Notes: generated by a model not told the origin, from the sequence alone. 17,114 bases of DNA from Entrophospora sp. SA101 (GCA_958430865.1 CAUDNR010001060.1:3320-20433); one strand, 5' to 3'. Positions 1-8,817 are shown, counted from the first letter of the stretch. Numbers and translations: made by a program.

Positions 1-546
1 ATGTGTCACGTTTCTAATGTAAATATTTATGTACCACCCCGATGTTACACATGACTTCGGAGTAATTTGTTACAATAACCTTATAAATCAGTCCCTTCTA
101 ATTAAAAACAAAATTTTTCTAACACAACCTTCCAAGTAGTTATAAGCGACTCTGTAGGGAACACTTTGGTACAACTGTTGCTGCTGAATTTGCTTTAGTC
201 TGCAAACTGGTTCAGCGATAATCTTAAAATAAGCATGAAGAAAAGAAACGCTTCCAACCTGGCATAGAATAACCAATATTTAAGCTAGCCTTTTCTTTTA
301 ACTGTCGTTAAAAGTCCCAGTCTGGCTCCAAAAATTTTATGATGTTGAAAATTGCTTGCTATATGAAAAACGGAGATTTTTTTTTTTGAAGTGGACAATA
401 ATAATTTTATTTGTGTAATGTTTAAAAGACAATTGGTCCGCAATGTCCCGCAACTATATACAGTAGTAGTGATAACTAAATGAAATTTTAATTTGTGATC
501 TGCATGACGAGTAGTGAAATTTGTCGATCATTAATATTTTCCCACA
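1..546. other. Gene-less AT-rich stretch
   Basis: I see no supported gene here. The longest open stretch (minus strand, about 62 codons near 88-276) has no ATG and no recognisable motif. There is no convincing tRNA, intron or inverted repeat. It flanks the MITE that starts near 547. Confidence 0.5.
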
Positions 547-1000
547 TATAGTTGGCTCAGCCTAAAGACCTCCTAAGTTTTGCATAAATTTTAAAAGTAT
601 AGAAGTCACTTTCTGTCCTATCTTTTAAAAAAATAATGTTATTAGTTGATAGAATAGGTCTTTAGTTTTAATGTAATAATGAGATATTCTCAAAAAAATC
701 ATTTGTTGTAGAGTTCTATTCTTTTTTAGAACATGTACTTTACTATGTTCATGAGAAATTTGGCCGCTAGGATCATTACTAAATTTAGACCAAACTACAA
801 AAATCATTTCTAAATTTAGACTAATACATGACCATCATATCTACATTTGGCAGTACGAAATAAATTTTTAAACCCAAAATCACATGAAGTCCTATTTTCA
901 AAAATTTTTATTGCATTTTTGAACAAATTACAAAATTGCTATTTTTGTAATTTGGCCACGTGGCGCAGAAATAGGAGGTCTTTAGACCGAGCCAACCATA
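547..1000. mobile_element. MITE with 30-bp terminal inverted repeats
   Basis: The first 30 bases (547-576) and the reverse complement of the last 30 (971-1000) agree at 26 of 30 positions; both contain GTTGGCTC and CTAAAGACCTCCTA. The roughly 450-bp interior has no transposase reading frame. The motif AGGTCTTTAG of the ends recurs once inside, at 656-665, and an 11-bp word (TAAATTTAGAC) is repeated at 780 and 811. This is the structure of a non-autonomous DNA transposon. The exact boundary and target duplication are unclear (a TA or ATA is possible), so the superfamily is not assigned. Confidence 0.7.
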
Positions 1001-1140
1001 GAAATATAGGAGAATTCTGTGCAGGTCGTGTAACAAAAATATTGTTTATAGCTAAAAAAGTTGATTTTATCACTTTCAGTTTTTTCTTTTTTTTTTTTAA
1101 AAAAAAATTAATAAACGATTAATTATAAAAAAAAATCAAT

Positions 1141-1643
1141 ATGACTTATAATTATCAACAAGATGGTCAACAAGACGGTCAAATTCCAAATTCTGATCAA
1201 GTTATTCAGCCAATCAAAATATCAATCAACCAGCTCAAAATTCCGATCAACAACAAAATCTCAACCAACTCCAACAAATTCAAAACCTAGGTCAACAAAA
1301 TTACAATCAGCATCAAGTTCAAAATCTAGCTCAACAAAGTTATCTTCAACAAAGTCAGCAACAACAAATTCAAAATTACGCTCAACACGCCCACCAACAA
1401 ACTCAAAGTTATCGACAGTATAACCAAAACAGTGACAATGTGATGGTGACAACTTTACCTCGCCTAAATTTAAATATTTCTTCGCCCAATAATATTCATC
1501 ATGGCATCAAAAGTGACAATGATCCTTTAATTTTAAGGATTTCTGATCGTTTGTTGATGATTAAAGATTGTATTATGACAATGAATCAACACTATGCTGA
1601 ATTGGAGCAAGATTTTTGTAAGTTAAGACGTAGATATGATTAA
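1141..1643 (+). CDS. Gln/Asn-rich small protein, one apparent -1 frameshift
   Basis: An ATG at 1141 after a poly-A leader opens a frame reading MTYNYQQDGQQDGQ. That frame soon loses its character, while another frame, open from 1197, continues as Gln/Asn-rich sequence with imperfect QNL.QQ, QSYLQQS and QIQNYAQ repeats up to about 1440. It then passes into a non-repetitive C-terminus with PRLNLNIS and a charged, probably helical end (LEQDFCKLRRRYD), stopping with TAA at 1641-1643. A change of one base between about 1197 and 1212 would join them into about 167 residues. Both sides of the break have the same composition, so this looks like one gene with an indel, a sequencing error or, less likely, programmed slippage. 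The function is unknown; low-complexity Q/N tracts are common in fungal regulatory proteins. The Ser/Thr-rich reading at 1163-1423 is a shadow frame. Confidence 0.55.
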
Positions 1644-2150
1644 TTTATTTATCTATTCTTCGAGGTTAATTCTATTCTATCGAAATTATTGTAATGAAAT
1701 TAAATTTTTTTATCATAGTTTTTATTATTTATTATTTATTTATTTTATTAATAATTTTGTTATGTTAAAATAATAAAATTTTATTTTCTATACATGAGGC
1801 AAACTGTTTTAATAACCGAGATAATTTTACAGTTGCTTTTTAATAATAAAACATCTGCTGCAGAGTCTAGTTTATTTATGCTTACATGCCTTTGTGCAAA
1901 TAGACAACTATTAAGCATGTTTATAGACTAGATACGAATTTAGTGGCTAACTAGTAATTATTTCTTAATTGTAACTTAACTCAAAGTCTCAGTCTGATTT
2001 TATATTCTTTCCATTACAACAGAGTTTTGTCATTGCTTTAGGAGGAATTATATCTATGTGGTTCTAATTAATATACTTGTGTTCTGTAAAATTTTTATTA
2101 AAGCGATTTTCAAAGAAAATGTTATTTTGAAATACTACTTGTACTAACAT
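1644..2150. other. Gene-less AT-rich stretch, 3' side of Q/N-rich gene
   Basis: No open frame with coding character. It holds the 3' flank of the Gln-rich gene and one imperfect hairpin (see 1866-1933). Confidence 0.45.
1866..1933. repeat. Imperfect inverted repeat (hairpin)
   Basis: TCTAGTTTATTTATGCTTA at about 1867-1885 pairs imperfectly with the reverse complement of 1913-1933 (TCTAGTCTATAAACATGCTTA, with small gaps). It could be a very short MITE or a hairpin. Nothing else identifies it. Confidence 0.4.
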
Positions 2151-2154
2151 GGCC

Positions 2155-2486
2155 CATACAGTGGAGCAGCGAAAATTTGGGTGGAAAAACATCACGTGTA
2201 AGTAATATTGACCAATAAAATTTAAAGAAAAATTAAAAATAGTTGTTTCTAATTTTTTTTTTATTAATGAAAATTTTATATTTATGAGAATTACTAATTT
2301 TTTAAGCCCTTGTAACTTGGTTAGAGGGTAGAAATCAAAATTTGGCTGTAATGGAAATATTCTTTGAATTATTATTTTTTTTGAATTGTTGCACCTAGAG
2401 AGTAGATACCATTTTTTTGGTATGTTGATAAATCTTTGTAAATTTGGTGGTTTAAATATTGGACGTTGCAGTGGAAAAGATAGCAA
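2155..2486. mobile_element. Possible Tc1/mariner-type end, solitary
   Basis: At 2155-2182 the sequence TA-CAGTGGAGCAGCGAAAATT resembles Tc1/mariner terminal repeats, which usually start CAGTG after a TA target. No opposite-orientation copy is found in the window. The 140-codon open stretch on the minus strand (2064-2486) shows no transposase motif and I do not call it a gene. At most this is one end of a decayed element. Confidence 0.2.
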
Positions 2487-2507
2487 AAGCTATCAACTGT
2501 TATCCAC
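2471..2507. repeat. Two-part hairpin
   Basis: GATAGC (2479-2484), AAAA loop, GCTATC (2489-2494) form a perfect 6-bp stem with a tetraloop. GTGGA (2471-2475) and TCCAC (2503-2507) form an outer 5-bp stem separated by unpaired bases. The role is unknown. Confidence 0.4.
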
Positions 2508-3419
2508 CTCTCTATTGAACAATGTACACATAATTATCCAAAAACATATTACTATTACAGGTTTACATACAGTCTGTTTTCAATAATTCGTGTTAGTAAA
2601 TGCAACCGATGGTAGAAACAAATATTAATGTAGAGCACTAATCAACTAAAATGAAAGATGCCATAAAAACTATAAATCTTATAAACACAGTTAAACAAAC
2701 AATTTCTTCTTAATGATCATGAATTTTTTTTACAAAGTCTTGGTTCATATACATTCGGGCAAATAATGTGGGGCTCGATTTTTTAAAAGTAAACTTTATT
2801 TCAGATTATAGCCTAGGTTAAATATGCACGTAAATTTTCACATTTCTAGTTAGTCCTTGTAATAATTTAAATAATTTTGATTGGGTAGATCACTAAACAT
2901 GCTAAAATTATAAAGTATTTATTAACTTATAAGTTTTGGAATAAGTGTATATGTGGCATGTGATTTCTAATTGAAATTTATTTTAAATATGATACTTTAC
3001 AGGTATATTTCAAAGCCAGTGGTTCAAATATTTATGACTTTTTCCATCCAGTATGTGCTTAATTAGAATATTGAAATAAGTACATTTCATGTTTCTGATT
3101 CACTTAATAGTTTAGCATGGTCAATATCTAACGTAATTGTTGTTGAAAGAAAATGACTTATTTTTTTAATGCAATCCTTGACTCTATTTCCCGAGGAGTG
3201 TCAGGTAAAACTAGTTTCTCAAATACTAAAATTATGTCCCACCGCTCTTCCCTTCTCAGAAGCATAGGAAAGGCTTAAGTGGGGTATTTAGATTATAATT
3301 ATCTCACTTGGTTAGACTATAATTATCCCATATGGTCGATTTAGCGATCCTGACCACGTTTTGAGAGCTGTATTCGGTATGTTGGGTCCAGATTATAAAC
3401 ATTCTGTGTAGCCTATTTC
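2508..3419. other. Gene-less stretch
   Basis: No supported gene, no tRNA. There is a partial duplication around 3290-3335, where GATTATAATTATC is followed about 20 bases later by GACTATAATTATCC. GC content rises from about 3170 onward, leading into the repeat block that follows. Confidence 0.4.
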
Positions 3420-4056
3420 ATATTCTGGCCATATTCGAGTGTGGCGTATTCTAATTTTTTGGCCACTACATGCGAATTATCATATGTTTACTATGTCAAC
3501 GTTGGCCGTCTAATTTGCTTATAATTTGCTTCTTCACTTGGTTTCTAGCTTTCAATCGGCTCCCAAATGTTTTGCATGTCCAAGTTTTTTACGTCATGGC
3601 ACGTGCGGACTCTCGTGTATATACCAAAATGACGATGGTGTTGCATATTGCGTTTACCAACACATTTTCAAGGTCCAATGTGTTTTTTATAGCCCGAATT
3701 TGGACACCGAGATATAACAAACGTGATTACCATGAACAAGTGTTCACGATTAACTATAAGTGGCATTTCTTCCTGGGAAAGTAAAATTGCCACACCCACT
3801 TGCTGACCAAAAAAAAACGTACATCGTTTTCACTTTTTACGTCCAATTCGAATTCTAGTATTGTGACACGAAGTGCCGAATTTGCAATCCGTATTTTGGC
3901 TCTGTACGCCATATTCGATTGCAAAGATGAGGCACGTAGTGCCGAAATAATATTCATGGCCTGGCTTTGTGCGACGCATTCGAATACTGATTGAGAATGA
4001 GGCACGTAGTGCTGAATTGTTATCTCCACTTGGTAATACGTCAAAGCATAATTTTT
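3420..4056. repeat. Higher-GC dispersed-repeat block
   Basis: This block is visibly richer in G+C than its surroundings and contains many related words (ATATTCG, TGGCGT, GGCACGT, CCGAAT). Overlapping open stretches exist on both strands (3470-3784 plus, 3526-3717 plus, 3754-4044 minus), but each mostly reflects low stop-codon density in GC-richer DNA. The minus-strand reading shows repeated SALR units because the DNA itself is a degenerate tandem repeat. I interpret it as part of a repeat family or decayed transposon, not as genes. Confidence 0.5.
3865..4016. repeat. Degenerate tandem repeat with hairpin core
   Basis: Three related 16-bp words occur at 3865-3880 (GACACGAAGTGCCGAA), 3931-3946 (GGCACGTAGTGCCGAA) and 4001-4016 (GGCACGTAGTGCTGAA), 66 and 70 bases apart. 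The middle copy contains GGCAC-3 nt-GTGCC, a perfect 5-bp stem. Copies 2 and 3 are each preceded by ATGA, and ATTCGA/ATTCGAAT words lie between the copies. Confidence 0.7.
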
Positions 4057-4059
4057 CTC

Positions 4060-4410
4060 TACTTCTTCCTTATATTATTCTACCTTGGTGTATTACCGAA
4101 CGTATACCATGTTTTCATGCTCTAGAAACCTTTCTCCCATAGTTAGTGCTTTTAGGTATCATTTTTCATGTCAAAAAATTGGTCCATGTTTTGACGTATT
4201 ACCTTTATGTATTACTGGATCGAAAATTTTGACTACTTTTGTGTTATTGCTTTTACGTATTACCATATCAAAAAATTGGATCTTACTTTTGCGTATCACC
4301 ATATAAAAAAATAATGATTAAACTTTTGCGTAACACCAATAAAATCGGATCGCACTTTGAAGAATTAATTGCACTTTTACGTATCAATATATAAAAATTG
4401 GATTGCATAA
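4060..4410. repeat. Array of TTTNCGTATNACC motifs
   Basis: About eight degenerate copies of a 13-base core occur, for example GGTGTATTACC near 4086, GACGTATTACC near 4191, TTTACGTATTACC near 4252, TTTGCGTATCACC near 4288, TTTGCGTAACACC near 4325 and TTTACGTATCAA near 4376. Several are followed by ATATCAAAAAATTGGAT-like sequence. Spacing is irregular (about 25-60 bases). The first 100 bases, including CTTCCTTATATTATTCTACCTT and the CTCCCATAGTTAGTGCTTTTAGG stretch, resemble 12228-12330. Confidence 0.65.
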
Positions 4411-4536
4411 TGTTTGTATTAGTTGATTATTCGGGTGCTTGAGTACTTGGTCAATCAATAATAATAAAGCTCGACACTCGGGTCAAAATTGTCCAGCATT
4501 ATACGGAAATTTTAATTTCCTATGATTTTGATTGGT

Positions 4537-4742
4537 TCTCCCATTACACTGACATGTCGTTATAACAAAATAAATTTATAATTCTAAAAAAATTTTGACA
4601 AATCATGTCATTATACTAGTATAACTGGATAAATAATAGGTGGCATCATAACGTGAGTAAATTTATATTCATAACTTTGGTTTTTTAAAAAAAGTCATTA
4701 TAACAAGATTGTTATTATAACGAATGTTGTTATAATGGGAGA
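4537..4742. mobile_element. MITE, about 206 bp
   Basis: The left end begins TCTCCCATTA and continues to CGTTATAAC (4537-4566). The right end (about 4714-4742) is its imperfect reverse complement, ending TAATGGGAGA. The interior is rich in TTATAAC words and has no reading frame. This is a non-autonomous inverted-repeat element. I could not define the target duplication. Confidence 0.6.
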
Positions 4743-5350
4743 CTCATACAGGATAAATGAATGCTATTTGAAACTGAAATTTTTCTATACAACCTGTTGT
4801 AACACTACACTGTTAACTTAGTTGCTTCCTTGTAACCTAACTCCTTTTCGTTCTCACAATATCCAATATATATTTTTTTATATTTAAAGAACATCATTTT
4901 AGGATAATAAAATAAATAAAATAACAACTTGTATTTTTACAATAATTAAAGTACTTGTTCATAGAAAGCATGCCTTATTTTAAGTAAAATTGCTCATGTA
5001 GACAATATCCTTTATTAAAATTGACTTTTTTTTACTTCAAAAGCAAGATATTGTTTATGGTTTGAAAAAATTTAAAACTTTATGTTAGTACTTGTAAAAT
5101 TTACAGATCTTACATAATGAATAATTTCGTCACTCGTAATTGATTTCGTAATTACGTATTACCAATTATCATCCCATGTATAAAAGAGACAGAAAAAACA
5201 AGAACTTATTATTATTATTTGTCCATACCCTCCTAACTGTAGATACATAGATAAACTTGACAAGTCGGACACAAGTGGTTGGGCATGGTGTCTGTCTTAT
5301 CAAGAGATCTGATTTTATCGAAATATGCAATTTACAAAAAAAAAAAAAAG
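4743..5350. other. Gene-less AT-rich stretch
   Basis: No supported gene, RNA or inverted repeat. It ends in a poly-A run just before the 29-bp tandem duplication. Confidence 0.4.
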
Positions 5351-5408
5351 AAATATTATTTATTTATTGTTATAATTGAAAATATTATTTATTTATTGTT
5401 ATAATTGA
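5351..5408. repeat. Exact 29-bp tandem duplication
   Basis: The 29 bases at 5351-5379 are repeated without a mismatch at 5380-5408, and the start of a third unit (AAATATT) follows. The unit contains ATTATTTATTTATTG and TTATAATTG. The identity suggests a recent slippage event. Confidence 0.85.
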
Positions 5409-5515
5409 AAATATTTATTTAATAAAACAGATAGATAGAAAGCAAAATAAAATAAAATAATCTTTATTATTTATCTATATAAATATTCATACTAGTTTGT
5501 ATTAAGAATTATTTT

Positions 5516-6141
5516 TAGAGATCGGAATCGGCCAAAAATTTGTTAATCAATCAATCGTTCAAAAAAATAACGATCAATTGATTAATTTTTCAATAATCCG
5601 TGTATATATGTGTGTTTGTATATGATTTGTAAAGATACCTGTTTTTTAATAATTCCATCTTTAGTTGTATCATGTACAGAATCTAAATGATACCATACTC
5701 CCGTAGCATTTCCATGATAGTCAAATTTCTACTTCTTGACCTTTAGGTTAAAATACTTCCATACAGCATTTTTTCTTTTGCATCCTCCTCGTAAATTATA
5801 TGCCTTTTTTTGTTTTGGCAAATTAATTGATTGAACTTCGTAAAAAGAATCTAAAGTTAAATTTGACAATGAAGGTGCAGATGTAAGTGAAGTAGAAGTT
5901 GATGCAACTGTTATATCATCAATATTATTATTATTATCATATTCAAGAGGAAGATTTGAATAATCAAAACTATTTTCTAAATAGTGAAATTCATTATTTA
6001 TTCAATATGATTTATTTATTATTTACAAAAACGAAAAGAAGGAATACAATTATTATCGGTCATTATTTTTCGAAAAATTAATCGATTAATATTAATCTTT
6101 GACCGATTTATCGAAAAATAATTAATCGATTCCAATCTCTA
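5516..6141 (-). mobile_element. Decayed or non-autonomous hAT-type element
   Basis: The left end TAGAGATCGGAATCGG (5516-5531) matches the reverse complement of the right end (6126-6141) at 14 of 16 positions. Ends of the form TAGAGAT.GG are typical of hAT transposons. Subterminal regions are full of ATTAATCGATT-like palindromes. The flanking 8-mers (ATTATTTT and AACTATTT) match at only 4 of 8 positions, so a target duplication is not clear. The interior holds a fragment of a BED zinc-finger coding region on the minus strand, as hAT transposases have at their N-terminus; the catalytic and dimerisation regions are absent. Confidence 0.7.
5639..6001 (-). pseudogene. hAT transposase N-terminal fragment with partial BED finger
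   Basis: Read from about 6001 leftward, one frame is open through a Ser/Thr/Asn-rich leader, then a basic stretch CKRKNAVWKYFNLKVKK, a TAG stop (5729-5731), then in the same frame KFDYHGNATGVWYHLDSVH and TTKDGIIKKQ. VWKYF and the GVWYHL...H region (His-x4-His) are hallmarks of BED zinc fingers of hAT transposases. The Cys pair expected between them is missing, exactly where the stop lies, as if a few codons were lost. No ATG begins the frame. A GTATCT at 5638-5633 after the last Gln codon may be an old splice donor. It is certainly non-functional as transposase. Confidence 0.65.
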
Positions 6142-6196
6142 AACTATTTACATGTATATCATTATTCTTTCTAAAGCAATTTTATTAGGTATTGAT

Positions 6197-6341
6197 TAGT
6201 GTTGGTTGCCAAAACTATTTTGAAGTGACAAAAGTCAAAACTAAAATTAAAAGTTATATGTCAAACTAAATCAAAAGTCGATAGTCAAAAATCAAAACTA
6301 GTTTCGGTTGCGAAACTCTCTAGTTTTAGTAATCAACACTA
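6197..6341. mobile_element. 145-bp hAT-type MITE with 8-bp target duplication
   Basis: The ends TAGTGTTGGTTGCCAAAACTA and the reverse complement of the other end (TAGTGTTGATTACTAAAACTA) differ at 3 of 21 positions. The interior is made of AAAGTCAAAACTA-like words. Flanking 8-mers are GTATTGAT (6189-6196) and GTATTGGC (6342-6349); the first six bases are identical, fitting a decayed 8-bp target duplication of hAT type. The insertion lies at the very end of the minus-strand coding region beginning upstream, and supplies its present stop codon (6326-6328). Confidence 0.8.
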
Positions 6342-7127
6342 GTATTGGCAGACCGCCAATCTTCCTCTTCCTCTTCTTCAGACGCTGTTACAATAGTTTC
6401 GTCATCATCAAACATTTCAGTTCCTAAATCAATCTCAATGTAACAACTTCCTTCTGTAATAATATTATCATCATTATTATTAACATTGACTTGATCAATA
6501 AGTAATTGTATTTCATCTGCTGAAAAAAACCTTACCTTCACTAATGTCAACACATATATCCTCATTTTCCTCTTTTTGCTCGTTTTCCTCGTTTTCCTTT
6601 TTGTTTTCGCACTTATCTTTAGAATCTTTATGGTGAGAGTAAATAAAATAATTAAGAGCACCAGTTTCAAGTATGTTGATCCGCACCTTATCTTCCGCTC
6701 CTGTCCATTCCACTTTTATCCTTTTTATTTTTGGTTTCACTCTATTTTCTCCCGGAATTTCCGTTCCCGTGGTTTTCTTTTCATTCGTAATAGTAGTAGA
6801 AGAAGAGGAAGAAGAAGAATATTCGATCTTTATTTTCATAGCTTCTTCGATCTTTACTTCCATATCCTTTTTGAGTTTTTCGCAAATAAAATGAGAACAT
6901 TTTGTCTTCGCCTTGGTAATTTTCTTGATTTCTTTTAGGATTGGGTCACATTCAAAGACTCTTTGCCCAAAAAGATATTTTTTCACTTTAAGAAAATACT
7001 TTTTGAATATTTTATCCTTTAGTTCCTCTATCTGTTTTTCCTCGTCGTATTTATACTCAAGCTGATAAAAATGCACTCGGTTATCACTAATTCTAACGTA
7101 GAAATATTCTTCTCCTTTTAAATTTAT
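6326..7127 (-). CDS. Charged low-complexity protein, probable 3' part of upstream gene
   Basis: Two minus-strand frames run together here. The first is open from about 7127 to 6513 and reads GEEYFYVRISDNRVHFYQ, a Lys/Glu-rich segment with FGQRVFECDPILKEI, a run of seven Ser, KRIKVEWTGAEDKVRINIL and a Glu/Lys-rich end. The second continues from about 6535 as ADEIQLLIDQVNV, then an acidic tail with six Glu, ending TAA inside a MITE. Removing 16 nt (6520-6535, GTAAGG...TTTCAG) joins them as DISE-ADEIQ. The first frame has no ATG at its start (GTG at 7076 is not a credible eukaryotic start) and is in phase with the membrane protein gene ending at 7137. A branch-like TGATAAC followed by TTTTTATCAG at 7071-7062 may be a 3' splice site. 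I therefore favour a downstream exon or the severed tail of that gene. Function unknown. Confidence 0.5.
6520..6535 (-). other. 16-nt GT-AG stretch joining two frames
   Basis: On the minus strand GTAAGGTTTTTTTCAG has a consensus 5' splice motif (AAG|GTAAG) directly next to a pyrimidine-rich CAG. Its removal keeps the coding frame into the acidic tail. It is far shorter than usual fungal introns, so it may be a collapsed intron remnant, a frameshift next to a T7 run, or a real ultra-short intron. Confidence 0.35.
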
Positions 7128-7136
7128 ATTTTATTT

Positions 7137-8396
7137 TTATTTTTCTTCTTTTTCTTCTTTTTCTTCTTCTTTTAAATCATTTTTTTTTTCTTTTGTTAAC
7201 ATTTCAAATAATTTTTTAAATAATTCATAGATAACAAAGAAAAAATAAAAAAAGACACTAAGAAAAATCAGGACATAATTTTTTTCTTCAACTCCATTTT
7301 TTTTTTTGTCTACATTTTTTCCTTCATCATCATCTTCTTCACAAATATAAAAATATTCTTTCGCAGAACTAATTCGGTATTTTATATCATTTTTATAAAA
7401 ATATACAACCTCGTTGATATTTTTAACTTTGATTTCTGCAAAAACCTTCTCATATTCACCATGTTTATAAATACATTCAATTACTCCATTGTCAGAAAAG
7501 AATGATGCAATTGAACGAGTCAAAATGATGACAAAAATAGTGTTGAAAACTATGTTAAAAAAAGGATTGGTACAAAACCAGAAATATTCAAAAAATATAT
7601 GAACTATGCAAATGGTAATGGTAAAAAAGAAAACTTTTTTACGAACAAAACCACTGTAACGTCTATTTTTACTAGGAAAATAATATGTCACAACTAAACA
7701 AAGACTTCCGAGGAGATAACAAAAATTCATGAAATAGTTTAAAAATAATAAGTTGATTTGCAAAGCAACATTTGATCCATCGAAGATTATAGAAAAGATG
7801 TATATATATGACAAGACACTATAAATTATGACTTCGATTGAATGAAAGAATAAACTCCAAATATAAAGTGCTTTTAAAGCACTGAATAATTCTTTATTGG
7901 TAAGACGAAACTTCTCTGGAAGAATTTGAAACCATAATGACTTTTCATTGAGCTTATTCCGACATTTGTGAAAATAAAGCCTGATAATTTCCCCCAAAAA
8001 CAGAATAATTGTCATACTTCCGAACAAAACATTAAGAACTGTTGAATAGATAGGATTATGGTTGTAATTTGAATCATGGAGCTGATTTATTATTCCATAA
8101 AACCAGAATGGTTTGGAAAAAGTGTACCACCAAAAAATCGGTCCAAAAGAAGATGTAATAATAACAATATCATCAAGAAAGCAGGTTATCATAATTCCAA
8201 ATATAGATTTTGTACCATAAATAACTATAGTAAAAAGAAGACCTGCGATAGGGATGAACGTCTCTACTTGAGAAAAAAAGTCTGCGTATGTTTTTAAACT
8301 GCTAGTAGTATTATTACCAGGACACATAAGAGATGTTCCATTACCAGTATTTTCGAATAGCGGTAATTTGATCATCTCAGAAAGAAAACCACTCAT
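7137..8396 (-). CDS. Multi-pass membrane protein of unknown function
   Basis: The first in-frame ATG is at 8396 and gives 419 residues; the upstream frame is open to 8519 but has no ATG, and a pyrimidine-rich CTCACAG about 30 bases upstream might be a splice acceptor. The N-terminus has N-glycosylation sequons (NGT at 19, NNT at 28, NTT at 29), suggesting it faces outside or the ER lumen. Hydrophobic segments lie near residues 44-60, 65-82, 114-141, 174-205, 212-240, 254-277, 279-299 and 373-392, so about seven or eight membrane spans. Between the last two is a hydrophilic region with IYKHGEYEKVFAEI and KEYFYICEEDDDEG. The C-terminus is a Lys/Glu tail. I do not recognise the family; it looks like a fungal lineage-specific transmembrane protein. 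The frame continues after TAA at 7137-7139 and again at 7131-7133 into more coding-like sequence, so this 3' end may be wrong or premature. Confidence 0.7.
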   Translation of the reverse strand: MSGFLSEMIKLPLFENTGNGTSLMCPGNNTTSSLKTYADFFSQVETFIPIAGLLFTIVIYGTKSIFGIMITCFLDDIVIITSSFGPIFWWYTFSKPFWFYGIINQLHDSNYNHNPIYSTVLNVLFGSMTIILFLGEIIRLYFHKCRNKLNEKSLWFQILPEKFRLTNKELFSALKALYIWSLFFHSIEVIIYSVLSYIYIFSIIFDGSNVALQINLLFLNYFMNFCYLLGSLCLVVTYYFPSKNRRYSGFVRKKVFFFTITICIVHIFFEYFWFCTNPFFNIVFNTIFVIILTRSIASFFSDNGVIECIYKHGEYEKVFAEIKVKNINEVVYFYKNDIKYRISSAKEYFYICEEDDDEGKNVDKKKNGVEEKNYVLIFLSVFFYFFFVIYELFKKLFEMLTKEKKNDLKEEEKEEKEEK

Positions 8397-8702
8397 TGTT
8401 GAAGTAAAAATTTTTTGTGCTTTTTGCTGTGAGATAAAACCAAAAAAAAAAAAAAATAGAAATAAAAAGTTTGATTTTAACGTTGTTTGGGTTGATCGTA
8501 AAAAATATTTTTGAAGCAACTATTAATGAATAAATCATTCAAGTGACGAATGAAAAGAATTTGATGGAAGAGAGTTTGGAATTGAATTTATATTATCTTT
8601 GACTGCTAAATATCCAATAGAATGAGCAAGAAATATTACTTTTTATGATATGCCAAATTTGTGTTTCGGATAAATGAAAAAGACAAATCAAGACAATGTT
8701 TT

Positions 8703-8782
8703 ATTGGGGTTGGTCACAATGGTTGATCGTCAACACAGTTCAGGTCAAATATTTATATATTATCATTACGGCCAACCCCAAT
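8703..8782. repeat. 80-bp inverted-repeat element
   Basis: ATTGGGGTTGG at 8703-8713 is the exact reverse complement of CCAACCCCAAT at 8772-8782, and the next bases (TC/GG) are nearly paired too. The 58-bp interior has a separate GGTTGATCGTCAAC palindrome-like word. It could be a very short MITE or a foldback. It lies about 300 bases upstream of the membrane protein start. Confidence 0.6.
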
Positions 8783-8817
8783 GTTTATAAAATTCACATA
8801 TAAGTAAATTTAAAAAA

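Noticed and set aside
88..276. 62-codon minus-strand ORF with QQQQ
   Set aside because: Begins with TTG, not ATG, and shows no conserved pattern.
1163..1423. Open Ser/Thr/Lys-rich frame (plus) and acidic frame 1261-1452 (minus)
   Set aside because: Both are shadows of the Gln/Asn-rich frame, which alone continues into a non-repetitive C-terminus and a stop at 1643.
2064..2486. 140-codon open stretch on the minus strand
   Set aside because: AT-rich, no motif, no domain pattern, no intron or promoter context. A chance open stretch or transposon remnant is more likely.
3290..3420. tRNA-like words (TTGGTTAGA and similar)
   Set aside because: No matching acceptor stem, anticodon arm or T-loop with the right spacing.
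3470..4044. Several overlapping ORFs on both strands
   Set aside because: They lie in a degenerate GC-richer repeat; overlap on both strands and repeat-driven peptides argue against genes.
6576..6938. Plus-strand open frames opposite the charged ORF
   Set aside because: Arg/Phe-rich translations are the complement of Lys/Glu-rich coding on the minus strand.
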